In this document: piece after piece, positions 1 through 5,592 of the stretch
How the letters are laid out: every line of letters starts with the position of its first letter
How positions within the stretch are numbered: position 1 is the first letter of the stretch
Assembly (NCBI GenBank): GCA_022566975.1
Contig: JADFHV010000157.1
Coordinates: 1 to 5,624 of the forward strand
Direction: 5' to 3'
Source of the DNA: Chloroflexota bacterium
GTDB lineage: Bacteria > Chloroflexota > Dehalococcoidia > SAR202 > UBA11138
Length of the DNA: 5,624 nucleotides
Program-made: the position numbers and the translations under genes
The notes under the pieces: model-generated
What the model was told of the DNA's origin: nothing
Database searches by the model: none
Seen by the model: only the letters and a program-made list of their open reading frames with translations

Positions 1-206
1 ACAATCTCGATCACCACCTCATCGGACACCAGATTGCCAGCCTCGATGATCCCCTTCACCTTATCACCCAAATCCGTCCCACTAGCCGCCATTTCCCTGA
101 GCTCCTTGCCGGTCTCAAAGAGCTTGTAGCCTTTTTTCTCGGCGAGAATGCGAGCTTGAGTTCCTTTTCCAGAGCCTTGGATGCCAAAAAGAATCAAATC
201 AACCAT
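1..206 (-). CDS. adk: Adenylate kinase, N-terminal part (cut by window edge)
   Basis: Read on the minus strand from an ATG at 206-204, this gives 68 codons before the window ends, so only the N-terminal third is present. Adenylate kinase interconverts ATP + AMP and 2 ADP in the cytoplasm. Visible are the N-terminal strand MVDLILFG, a P-loop GIQGSGKGTQ (about residues 8-17), and the AMP-site region ending in IIEAGNLVSDEVV, which matches the family pattern of I-x-x-G-x-L-V-x-D-x-x-V. The usual STGD motif after the P-loop helix is replaced by ETGK. I associate this ETG variant with adenylate kinases of Patescibacteria (CPR), but that is recollection, not a search. No Shine-Dalgarno sequence precedes the ATG; the upstream strand is CCCTTTTGTTTCT. 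GC is about 50 %, lower than the other genes. Divergent from the lipoprotein gene, with 56 bp between the starts. Another NMP kinase is possible but less likely. Confidence 0.85.
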   Translation of the reverse strand, partial: MVDLILFGIQGSGKGTQARILAEKKGYKLFETGKELREMAASGTDLGDKVKGIIEAGNLVSDEVVIEI

Positions 207-262
207 AGAAACAAAAGGGTTTATTTATGAGGCAGGATGAGTAGTAAGGAGGGATTCATAGC

Positions 263-802
263 ATGGGGATCCATGTTGGACACCGCCTGCTCTGGGTCAC
301 CGCGTTCGCGGCTCTATACGTCATTATGGTCAGCTGCGGTGAAGGAAAGCGGTATTCACAAGAAGAGTTTGCCGCATTGCAAGAGGACTTACAGACCGCG
401 CAGTCGCAGGTGGAGTCCCTGGAGGGAGAGAAGCGGGACCTCGAGGCGGCGGCGCTTGGACGCAGATTTGAAGACGTAGGCACCCTGCTGGCTATCCGCC
501 AAATCATGGTGTTCCCTCCAACTATCGTCGAGCTCAATCCCGACTCCGCGGCTCTTCGGATGGTCACGAAGGTCCCCACGACTTGCGCAATTGCCCACGG
601 CCTCACGACCGACTACGGTCAGATCTCCACCGACAACGCCATGTCTTTGGGAGGACACACGGACCACTACCATCTCCTGAAGGAGTTGAAACCGGACACC
701 GAGTACCACTATAAATGGGGGCTTCTCGGCCCGAACGGTACCCTCTATGGCAGCGAAGACTTCACCTTCACAACGCCACCCGCCGCAGGCACTTCGCAGT
801 AA
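263..802 (+). CDS. Predicted lipoprotein with coiled coil and fibronectin-III-like domain
   Basis: A 179-residue protein, probably exported and lipid-anchored. Residues 1-24 form a short signal peptide with a hydrophobic core (LLWVTAFAALYVIMV) ending at Cys25. The lipobox M-V-S-C is slightly unusual because Met replaces the common Leu at -3. Residues about 31-66 are rich in E, Q, L and K with heptad-like spacing, suggesting a coiled coil. Residues about 83-171 resemble the fibronectin-III-like N-terminal domain of purple acid phosphatases: a strand-rich stretch, then GGHTDHYHLLKELKPDTEYHY, with the final TFTT strand. No phosphatase domain follows, so this is an orphan binding or adhesion-type domain and not an enzyme. 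The ATG at 263 is well supported by AAGGAGGG at 246-253, 9 nt upstream. It stands alone on the plus strand, convergent with the monooxygenase gene. Its role is unknown; extracytoplasmic binding is inferred. Confidence 0.75.
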   Translation: MGIHVGHRLLWVTAFAALYVIMVSCGEGKRYSQEEFAALQEDLQTAQSQVESLEGEKRDLEAAALGRRFEDVGTLLAIRQIMVFPPTIVELNPDSAALRMVTKVPTTCAIAHGLTTDYGQISTDNAMSLGGHTDHYHLLKELKPDTEYHYKWGLLGPNGTLYGSEDFTFTTPPAAGTSQ

Positions 803-818
803 TAGGCAGACCGAAGCA

Positions 819-849
819 GGTCTCTCGGGGCATCGCCGGTGCAGAGACC
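819..849 (+). other. Weak inverted repeat in convergent spacer
   Basis: In the 75-bp gap between the lipoprotein stop and the monooxygenase stop, GGTCTCT (819-825) pairs with AGAGACC (843-849) across a 17-nt loop. A competing 6-bp stem GCCGGT/ACCGGC lies at 835-840 and 847-852. There is no T-tract on either strand, so it is not a standard intrinsic terminator. It could slow transcription from both sides, or be chance in GC-rich DNA. Nothing else is visible in this gap. Confidence 0.25.
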
Positions 850-877
850 GGCTAACGGGGACGGCGGCGAGGGACGG

Positions 878-1993
878 CTAGGCCACCGCGCCCACCGGCG
901 ACAAGTCCTTGATGCGAGGGATGACCTCCGTTGCCAGCAGCTCGACCGACCTCTTCATGAGCGAGTGGTCGTCAGGGTCGTAGGTGACGCTCAGCATGTA
1001 GCCGAAGCCGCCTACCAGCTCGTAGAGCGACCGTATCTTTGCCGCGCACTCGTCCGGGTCCCCCACGATCCAGACATCCTCCATCATCGACTCAAGGATC
1101 CGTGGCTGGCCCTCCTTGGACTCGACGTCGGTGGCGGGCGCCTTCCCCTTTGACCTGGAGGCCGCGGCCTCCACGCGATACCGCTCCAGGTGCCGGAACG
1201 GTATTCCGAACACCTCCAGCGCCTCTTCGCGGGCTCTCTGCGGAGTCTCTCCGACGTATATGTGCCGCGCGATACGCCACTGGCTCCGGTCGGGGACTCG
1301 TCCGGCATTCGCGGCGCCCTGCTCTACCAGGGGCCACTGCTCCTTGATGTCCTTGGGGAGCATGACCGAGCCACTCATAGGTATCCACCCACGCTCCCCG
1401 GCAAGGCGCAGGGTCTCGGATCCGGGACTGTTGCTGGCCACCCCGATGGGCGGATGCGGCCTCTGGTACGGCTTCAGCCAGAAGCTGGCCCCTTGGTCCC
1501 GGTAGGCTTCAGGGCTGTGTACTTCGTAGAACTCACCCTCGAAGTCGAACCTGCCGTCCTCAGAGGCCCAGATACCCAGGACCGCCTCCAGGCATTCTCT
1601 CCCTCGGTCGCGCACACGGTCCGAATCCGGGTCGTTGACTCCGTACGCCTCCAGGTCCGAGGGCATGGCCCGCACGCCTATTCCCCAGAGGAAGCGTCCC
1701 TGGGCCATGTGGTCGATCATGGCAATGCGATGTGCAAGCTCTACGGGGTGCTGAAGTGGAAGCTGGGTGACTCCCGTCCCTAGCACGAGATTCTTGGTCA
1801 TCGTGAGGGCCTGAGCGATGAGCAGCTCCGGCACGGGCACGTTCTCCCAGGGTAACGTCGTGTGCTCGCCGATCCAGGCCTCCTTGTAGCCCAGTCCATC
1901 GGCCAGCACGAGCAGCTCCAGATCGCGCTGCCATGCCTCATAGGGCTCCCTGTGGGGGAGATGGAAAGGCATCTGGAACAGTCCTAACCTCAT
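878..1993 (-). CDS. LLM-class flavin-dependent oxidoreductase (luciferase-like monooxygenase)
   Basis: A 371-residue protein of the bacterial luciferase superfamily, a TIM-barrel fold using reduced FMN or F420 to oxidise a small organic substrate in the cytoplasm. Visible family signatures are the N-terminal strand MRLGLFQMP, LADGLGYKEAWIGEH (30-44), LGTGVTQLPLQHPVELAHRIAMIDH around 71-95, GRFLWGIG (99-106), RPHPPIGVAS (178-187) and the C-terminal VWIVGDPDECAAKI (307-320). His44 lines up by position and context with the active-site His44 of Vibrio LuxA. Residues about 277-298 (SRSKGKAPATDVESK) look like a flexible insertion near the active-site lid. The ATG at 1993 is supported by AGGAGG at 2003-2008 (complement), 9 nt upstream. 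DinB lies 141 bp upstream in the same orientation, so cotranscription is possible but not tight. Cofactor (FMN or F420) and substrate cannot be decided. Such monooxygenases are reported as an expanded family in SAR202-type Chloroflexota. Confidence 0.92.
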   Translation of the reverse strand: MRLGLFQMPFHLPHREPYEAWQRDLELLVLADGLGYKEAWIGEHTTLPWENVPVPELLIAQALTMTKNLVLGTGVTQLPLQHPVELAHRIAMIDHMAQGRFLWGIGVRAMPSDLEAYGVNDPDSDRVRDRGRECLEAVLGIWASEDGRFDFEGEFYEVHSPEAYRDQGASFWLKPYQRPHPPIGVASNSPGSETLRLAGERGWIPMSGSVMLPKDIKEQWPLVEQGAANAGRVPDRSQWRIARHIYVGETPQRAREEALEVFGIPFRHLERYRVEAAASRSKGKAPATDVESKEGQPRILESMMEDVWIVGDPDECAAKIRSLYELVGGFGYMLSVTYDPDDHSLMKRSVELLATEVIPRIKDLSPVGAVA

Positions 1994-2015
1994 AACGGCC
2001 CGCCTCCTGCCGTGT

Positions 2016-2034
2016 GTACGCTAGCAAAGCGTAC
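2016..2034 (-). promoter_or_regulatory. Operator-like dyad upstream of the monooxygenase
   Basis: A perfect inverted repeat GTACGCT (2016-2022) / AGCGTAC (2028-2034) with a 5-nt centre, extendable by one wobble and one Watson-Crick pair to 2014-2036. It sits 22 nt before the ATG of the flavin monooxygenase and just upstream of its AGGAGG. The size and symmetry fit a dimeric repressor site or a 5'-UTR hairpin; no regulator gene is in the window. The function is inference. Confidence 0.35.
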
Positions 2035-2050
2035 GCGGCCTACCTTGATG

Positions 2051-2070
2051 CCACACTCTTCAGGGTGTGG
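2051..2070. other. Hairpin between DinB and monooxygenase genes
   Basis: CCACACTC (2051-2058) and GGGTGTGG (2063-2070) form an 8-pair stem with one G-T wobble and a TTCA loop in the plus-strand sense. In the minus-strand transcript the wobble becomes a C-A mismatch, leaving six pairs plus one. It lies 65 bp past the DinB stop. No T-tract follows in the minus direction, so a terminator role is doubtful. The rest of the 141-bp gap holds only the dyad at 2016-2034 and the monooxygenase ribosome binding site. Confidence 0.25.
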
Positions 2071-2134
2071 TGGATTTTCGCTCGACCGGGCAGCCAACCG
2101 AAGCCGACGCGTAAGGACTGTGGCGAGATGGTCG

Positions 2135-2554
2135 CTACCCCAACCCCTGCTCTTTCACCAGGTGGTCGACCGAGTTACGCTCCCAGTAGAGGGTATGCTC
2201 GATGGTCTCGCGGATCGTCCACACCCCCTCTTCCAACCGCCTGTCCAACTCCTCGTCGTTGAGGCCAATCAATGCGGCTGCCAGCGCGGCCCGCTCGCGG
2301 ACCCACTCGGCCATCAGGCGGGCCACATAGTCCCTTTGCATCGTCTTCTGCCGGAACCTCGTGTCGTGGACCTGTCCTAGATGCATGCGCTCGTGATCGA
2401 TGTTGTGCACCAGCAGGCCTCGGACGCCGTCGCCCATCGCACAGCCGTGGGAGCAGTCATGGTCGAGATGGGCGTCTGTCAGGTCGTCGAGCTTCGCGAT
2501 CGTCTCGGTTATCGAGGTCTGCAGCTCGCTGATAAGTCTCTGGGCCTCGCTCAT
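2135..2554 (-). CDS. DinB/YfiT-like four-helix-bundle protein
   Basis: A 139-residue, mostly helical protein resembling the DinB/YfiT superfamily of metal-binding four-helix bundles, which includes thiol-dependent transferases and many members of unknown role. Visible features are a first long helix (about 4-25), the run VRGLLVHNIDHERMHLGQVHD with His50, His54 and His58, a third helix rich in Arg, Glu and Ala (about 75-96), and the typical W-T-I-R-E-T-I-E-H-x-x-x-W-E-R signature at 112-126 with His120. The histidines are candidate metal ligands. A Cys/His cluster (HDCSHGC, 32-38) near the N-terminus is unusual and may also bind metal. The open frame extends upstream to 2761, but ATG at 2554 is the likely start: GGAGGT at 2561-2566 (complement) precedes it by 6 nt, and the upstream extension has no family character. 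Divergent from the PLP enzyme gene. The reaction is unknown. Confidence 0.82.
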   Translation of the reverse strand: MSEAQRLISELQTSITETIAKLDDLTDAHLDHDCSHGCAMGDGVRGLLVHNIDHERMHLGQVHDTRFRQKTMQRDYVARLMAEWVRERAALAAALIGLNDEELDRRLEEGVWTIRETIEHTLYWERNSVDHLVKEQGLG

Positions 2555-2615
2555 TAGCTTACCTCCGTGGTCCGCCCCGCAGCGTAGTGCCGCAGTCGGT
2601 CCGCCAAATGTCCGC

Positions 2616-2644
2616 AGTATAAGGCCCCGCCTGTCAGCCGTCGA
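2616..2644 (-). promoter_or_regulatory. Candidate promoter for the DinB gene
   Basis: On the minus strand TCGACG (complement of 2639-2644) and TATACT (complement of 2616-2621) are 17 bp apart, matching sigma-70-type -35 and -10 boxes at 4/6 and 5/6 positions. Transcription would start near 2609, giving a leader of about 55 nt before the DinB ATG at 2554. Prediction by eye only. Confidence 0.35.
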
Positions 2645-2656
2645 GCATGCGGTACG

Positions 2657-2683
2657 TTGACACGTGAAACGTGCAGGTATAGT
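2657..2683 (+). promoter_or_regulatory. Candidate promoter for the PLP enzyme gene
   Basis: A perfect TTGACA at 2657-2662 is followed by TATAGT at 2678-2683 (5/6 to TATAAT). The 15-bp spacer is shorter than the optimal 17. The start of transcription would be near 2690, about 60 nt before the gene start. The spacer contains the palindrome CACGTG (2661-2666), and ACGTT/AACGT (2654-2658, 2668-2672) forms a loose dyad over the -35 box, so an overlapping regulator site is conceivable. Confidence 0.4.
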
Positions 2684-2748
2684 CTGCCCCATACGCCCCC
2701 AAAGGCCGAATCGATAGGTCATCGGAACGCAATATTGAGGTGGATGTC

Positions 2749-3885
2749 TTGGCTGTTTCAATGGGCAACGATGTATACGACGAGCTGGGCGTGAGGGTTG
2801 TTATCAACGCCCAGGGGAACCGCACCGTTTTGGGCGGCTCGAGCCCGGCCGGAGACGTCCGGGCGGCCATGGACACCGCCAACCGGCACTACGTCGAGAT
2901 GGAGGAGCTGCTGGAGAAGTCGGGCCGGTTCCTGGCCGACATACTGGGGACCGAGAGCGCTTACGTCACATCGGGGGCCGGCGCCGCGCTGGCCCTGAGC
3001 GCCGCCGCCTGCATCGCGGGTAACGACCCCGACCGGATCATGCTGCTGCCCGACACGACCGGGATGAGGTCCGAGATCGTCATCCAGAGGACGCATCGCT
3101 ACAGCTACGACAGGTGCCTCACGTCGACGGGGGGCCATCTGGTCGAGGCCGGAGACGACGACGGCTGCACCGTCGAACAGCTCGAGGAGGCCATCGGTCC
3201 CAACACGGCCGCCGTCGCCTTCCTGGTGAAGCCCGACCAGCACGAGCACTCCCTGCCTATCGAGGACGCCGTCAGGCTGGCCCACGAGAAGGGCGTCCCG
3301 GTAATAGCCGACGCCGCCGCGCAGAACTACCCCGCCGAAGTGTTCAGGAGAAACGCCCAGTCGGCCGACCTGGTCTGCTTCGGCGCCAAATATCTAGGCG
3401 CCCCCCACTCCACCGGCCTCGTATGCGGCAAGAAGGACCTTGTCGACGCCATCGTCGACCATGGGTTCATCGGCTTCCAGACCGGAGGAGGGCGGGCCAT
3501 CGGCAGGCCCATGAAGGTCGACCGCGACGGCGTCATCGCCGTCGTCACGGCGGTCAGGAACTGGTTCACGATGAACCACGAAGACCGCCTCATGGCCATC
3601 GAGGGCAAGCTGTCCACTATCCAGCAGGGTCTCCGGGGGGTCCCCAACGTGGAGACGGACCTTGCACAGGTGCCGCTGTACTGGGGGTTCAGCCTACACT
3701 TGAATCTGGACTCCGACGCTCTGGGCAAGACCGCCCAGGCGGTAGCCGAAGAGCTGGCGGACGGCGACCCGCGCATCTTCGTGACGGCCGACGGCGACTC
3801 TACAATCACCGTCAATGCCCATGCGCTGAACGACGGTGAGGAGACCATCGTGGCCGAGCACCTGCGGAACGCGCTACTCGGCTAG
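2749..3885 (+). CDS. SelA-like PLP-dependent enzyme (aminotransferase class V fold)
   Basis: A 378-residue fold-type I PLP enzyme related to L-seryl-tRNA(Sec) selenium transferase and its catabolic relatives, such as D-glucosaminate-6-phosphate ammonia-lyase and D-Orn/D-Lys lyase-type proteins. Signatures, numbered from the TTG: ELGVRVVINAQGNRTVLGGS near the N-terminus, the phosphate-binding segment YVTSGAGAAL (72-81), VIADAAAQ with Asp188 as the likely pyridine-nitrogen ligand, and CFGAKYLGAPHS with Lys214 as the likely Schiff-base lysine, equivalent to the GDKLLGGPQ site of SelA. It is shorter than SelA (about 460 residues) and lacks its N-terminal extension, so selenocysteine synthesis is unlikely. 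Start choice: TTG 2749 has GAGGTGG at 2737-2743 at ideal spacing; ATG 2761 matches where homologues begin; GTG 2740 also keeps the frame open. It is monocistronic on the plus strand, with a candidate promoter at 2657-2683. The substrate is unknown. Confidence 0.88.
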   Translation: MAVSMGNDVYDELGVRVVINAQGNRTVLGGSSPAGDVRAAMDTANRHYVEMEELLEKSGRFLADILGTESAYVTSGAGAALALSAAACIAGNDPDRIMLLPDTTGMRSEIVIQRTHRYSYDRCLTSTGGHLVEAGDDDGCTVEQLEEAIGPNTAAVAFLVKPDQHEHSLPIEDAVRLAHEKGVPVIADAAAQNYPAEVFRRNAQSADLVCFGAKYLGAPHSTGLVCGKKDLVDAIVDHGFIGFQTGGGRAIGRPMKVDRDGVIAVVTAVRNWFTMNHEDRLMAIEGKLSTIQQGLRGVPNVETDLAQVPLYWGFSLHLNLDSDALGKTAQAVAEELADGDPRIFVTADGDSTITVNAHALNDGEETIVAEHLRNALLG

Positions 3886-3901
3886 TGGCCAGCGTGGCGC
3901 T

Positions 3902-3989
3902 GGTAGGGGCGCAGGGCGCTGCGCCCCTTGGTCCGTCGGTATGCAGGTCCCATTCAGTGTTCAGGGCGGGTTATAAACCCGCCCCTACC
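3902..3989. repeat. Inverted-repeat (REP/MITE-like) element with two hairpins
   Basis: An 88-bp element bounded by perfect 10-bp inverted ends, GGTAGGGGCG (3902-3911) and CGCCCCTACC (3980-3989). Inside are two strong hairpins. The first is AGGGGCGCAG (3905-3914) / CTGCGCCCCT (3919-3928) with loop GGCG. The second is GGGCGGGTT (3964-3972) / AACCCGCCC (3976-3984) with loop ATA. About 35 bp of unstructured sequence lies between them. It starts 17 nt after the stop of the PLP enzyme gene, and its right end contains the TAG stop of the convergent epimerase gene. Neither hairpin has a T-tract on its downstream side, so it is not a classic terminator pair, though it may still end or stabilise both transcripts. 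Such GTAGGGGCGGGT motifs are, from memory, common as dispersed repeats in metagenomic Chloroflexota and in other phyla. No target-site duplication is evident. Confidence 0.65.
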
Positions 3990-4746
3990 GGGGCAGGGCC
4001 GTTTCGGCTGAGTCCTGGGGCACGTACCTCAACGCCTCACGGGCGTGCTCCAGGTCGTAGTAGGTCCACCTGTTGTCGGACACCGCCATGAAGATGTCGT
4101 ACAGCAGGTCGTCCGGGGCCTCGATGCACTTAACTAGCATCTGGAGAATGTCCCGGTGGCTGAAGAAGTAAGAGACCCGGTGGGGGTTGTCCGGCCAGTC
4201 GTCGGTCCTGACCGAGCCAATACGTACGCAAAGGACGGATAGCCCGTAGGCGTCGGCGTAGTGCCGGCCCAGCGCCTCGCCCCAGACTTTCGCCGCGCCG
4301 TAGATCCCCAGTGGGCGCACCTGCTCGTGGGTTATTTTCACCCAGTCGTCCGGCACGTCCTCGTAGCGGCCGGCCGCTATCGCGTCATAGGGCGGGACGA
4401 GAGAGAAGCCACCGATGGCCGCGCCGCTGCTGCCAAAGACCACCCGCTTGACGCCGGCCAGCCTGGCGGCCTCGTAGACGTTACGTACCCCTATGATGTT
4501 GCCGGACAGGTTCCCCTCCCAGTTTTTCGTGTCGCCGGTGAACGCCGACATGTGTACCACGACGTCCCGACCCTCGAACGCCGGCTTTATCGCCTCTAGG
4601 TCGGAAATGTCGGCCTGAACGCATGGGAAGTCCTCCACGGGCCGCCGGTTCAGTGCGGTGATTTCATAACCCCCGAGCTCCCGCAGATGCCGGGCCAGCA
4701 GGCCCCCTATCAGACCGCTCACGCCGGTTATCAATATCTTTTTCAC
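3985..4746 (-). CDS. NAD(P)-dependent epimerase/dehydrogenase (extended SDR)
   Basis: A 253-residue extended short-chain dehydrogenase of the NAD-dependent epimerase type, with some resemblance to uronate dehydrogenases. Numbered from the GTG at 4746: KKILITGVSGLIGG carries the Rossmann motif TGxxGxxG (7-14), followed by ADISD with Asp46, VVHMSAF (63-69), FGSSGAAIG with Ser106/107, and the catalytic YGAAK with Tyr149 and Lys153. The oxidised or epimerised substrate is probably a sugar or sugar-acid derivative, but this is inferred from the family only. GTG 4746 is preferred over the in-frame ATG at 4764 because AGGGAG (complement of 4752-4757) lies 5 nt upstream, while the ATG has none. The SDR gene ends 33 nt upstream in the same direction, so the two likely form an operon. 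The C-terminus is odd: after DSAE the last residues TALPR and the TAG stop run into the inverted-repeat element, suggesting that the original 3' end was altered. Confidence 0.88.
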   Translation of the reverse strand: MKKILITGVSGLIGGLLARHLRELGGYEITALNRRPVEDFPCVQADISDLEAIKPAFEGRDVVVHMSAFTGDTKNWEGNLSGNIIGVRNVYEAARLAGVKRVVFGSSGAAIGGFSLVPPYDAIAAGRYEDVPDDWVKITHEQVRPLGIYGAAKVWGEALGRHYADAYGLSVLCVRIGSVRTDDWPDNPHRVSYFFSHRDILQMLVKCIEAPDDLLYDIFMAVSDNRWTYYDLEHAREALRYVPQDSAETALPR

Positions 4747-4779
4747 GTCGACTCCCTGTCCCATCCCTACACGGTGTCG

Positions 4780-5592
4780 CTATCGCAGCCGGTCGAGCAT
4801 GGCCAGTGGGGTCGTGCCCATCACCCCGGCATCCACCGGAAGGGCGATCCCAGTGATCCAGCGGGACTCCTCGCTGGCGAGGAACACCGCCGCCCACGCG
4901 ACGTCCCAGGCGGTGCCCTCCGTACCAAGAGGCGCCGTCCGACGCCTCAGATCCCGCCCTTCATCGTCCAGCGCTCCCGCAACCATAGGCGTGTAGATGA
5001 ACCCGGGCACCAAGGCGTTCACCCGAATGTTGTCCCGACCGTAGTCCGCTGCCATAGAAGTGGTCAGTGAGATAATCGCGCCTTTAGACGCGACGTAAGC
5101 GTGGCTGTCGAAGCCGCCTCCGGAGCGCATCGCCACGATGGAGGAGAGGTTGATGATAGAGCCTCCGCCGCCCTGCTGCATCCTGGGGATGGCGTACTTT
5201 CCAGTCCGCATGATGCTCTTCAAGTTCACATCCATGACTCGGTCCCATGCCTCATCGGTCACGTCCACCACCTTGCCCGGCAGCGTGATTCCCACGTTGT
5301 TCACCAGGATATCCAGCCGGCCATAGGCCCGTATCGCTTCGTTGACCATCTCCTCGCAGTCGGAGGACTTTGTGACGTCTCCCCGCACCACCGACGCATC
5401 GCCACCCTCCTTCCGGATTCCCGCGAGAGTCTCCTCGGCCCTGGCGACCTCCCGGTCTACGAGAAGCACCCTGCAACCCTCCCTGGCGAAGAGAGTGGAG
5501 ATCGCCCTGCCAGTGCCGACGCCCGGCCCGCTGGAGCCTGCGCCCGTGACGATGGCGACCTTACCCTCTAATCTCGGTCTTCTTTCGGCCAC
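4780..5592 (-). CDS. Classical SDR-family NAD(P)-dependent oxidoreductase
   Basis: A 270-residue classical short-chain dehydrogenase/reductase, oxidising or reducing a hydroxyl/keto group in the cytoplasm. Motifs: a glycine-rich cofactor loop TGAGSSGPGVGTG (16-28), Asp46 at the end of the second strand (LLVDRE), which favours NAD over NADP, GDVT (71-74), NNVG (98-101), and the catalytic tetrad Asn123, Ser151, Tyr166 and Lys170 (YVASK). The C-terminal part has the usual VNALVPGFIYTPM, WITGIALPVDAG and substrate loop. The glycine loop is about five residues longer than the normal TGxxxGxG, a subfamily trait. The start is a GTG at 5592, supported by AGGGAGGT at 5597-5604 (complement), 4 nt upstream; the frame stays open to the window edge, so a longer form cannot be fully excluded. 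It is the first gene in the window of a minus-strand pair with the epimerase. Substrate unknown. Confidence 0.92.
   Translation of the reverse strand: MAERRPRLEGKVAIVTGAGSSGPGVGTGRAISTLFAREGCRVLLVDREVARAEETLAGIRKEGGDASVVRGDVTKSSDCEEMVNEAIRAYGRLDILVNNVGITLPGKVVDVTDEAWDRVMDVNLKSIMRTGKYAIPRMQQGGGGSIINLSSIVAMRSGGGFDSHAYVASKGAIISLTTSMAADYGRDNIRVNALVPGFIYTPMVAGALDDEGRDLRRRTAPLGTEGTAWDVAWAAVFLASEESRWITGIALPVDAGVMGTTPLAMLDRLR

Noticed and set aside
1039..1783. Long plus-strand open frames opposite the monooxygenase (up to 197 codons)
   Set aside because: They are antisense to a gene with clear family motifs, rich in Arg/Pro/Ser as expected from GC-rich shadows, and lack ribosome binding sites or recognisable domains.
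2555..2761. N-terminal extension of the DinB frame to 2761
   Set aside because: It crosses both promoter candidates, has no family character, and the ATG at 2554 has a strong ribosome binding site.
2758..3285. 175-codon minus-strand frame inside the PLP enzyme gene
   Set aside because: Low-complexity shadow (Gly/Val/Gln-rich) antisense to a convincing enzyme gene.
3905..3984. Two hairpins read as rho-independent terminators
   Set aside because: The stems are strong but no T-tract follows on either strand, so I describe them as parts of a repeat element instead.
3885..4091. Small plus-strand frame containing RAGYKPAPTGAG
   Set aside because: It is a translation of the inverted-repeat element and the antisense of the epimerase; this peptide arises wherever such repeats are translated.
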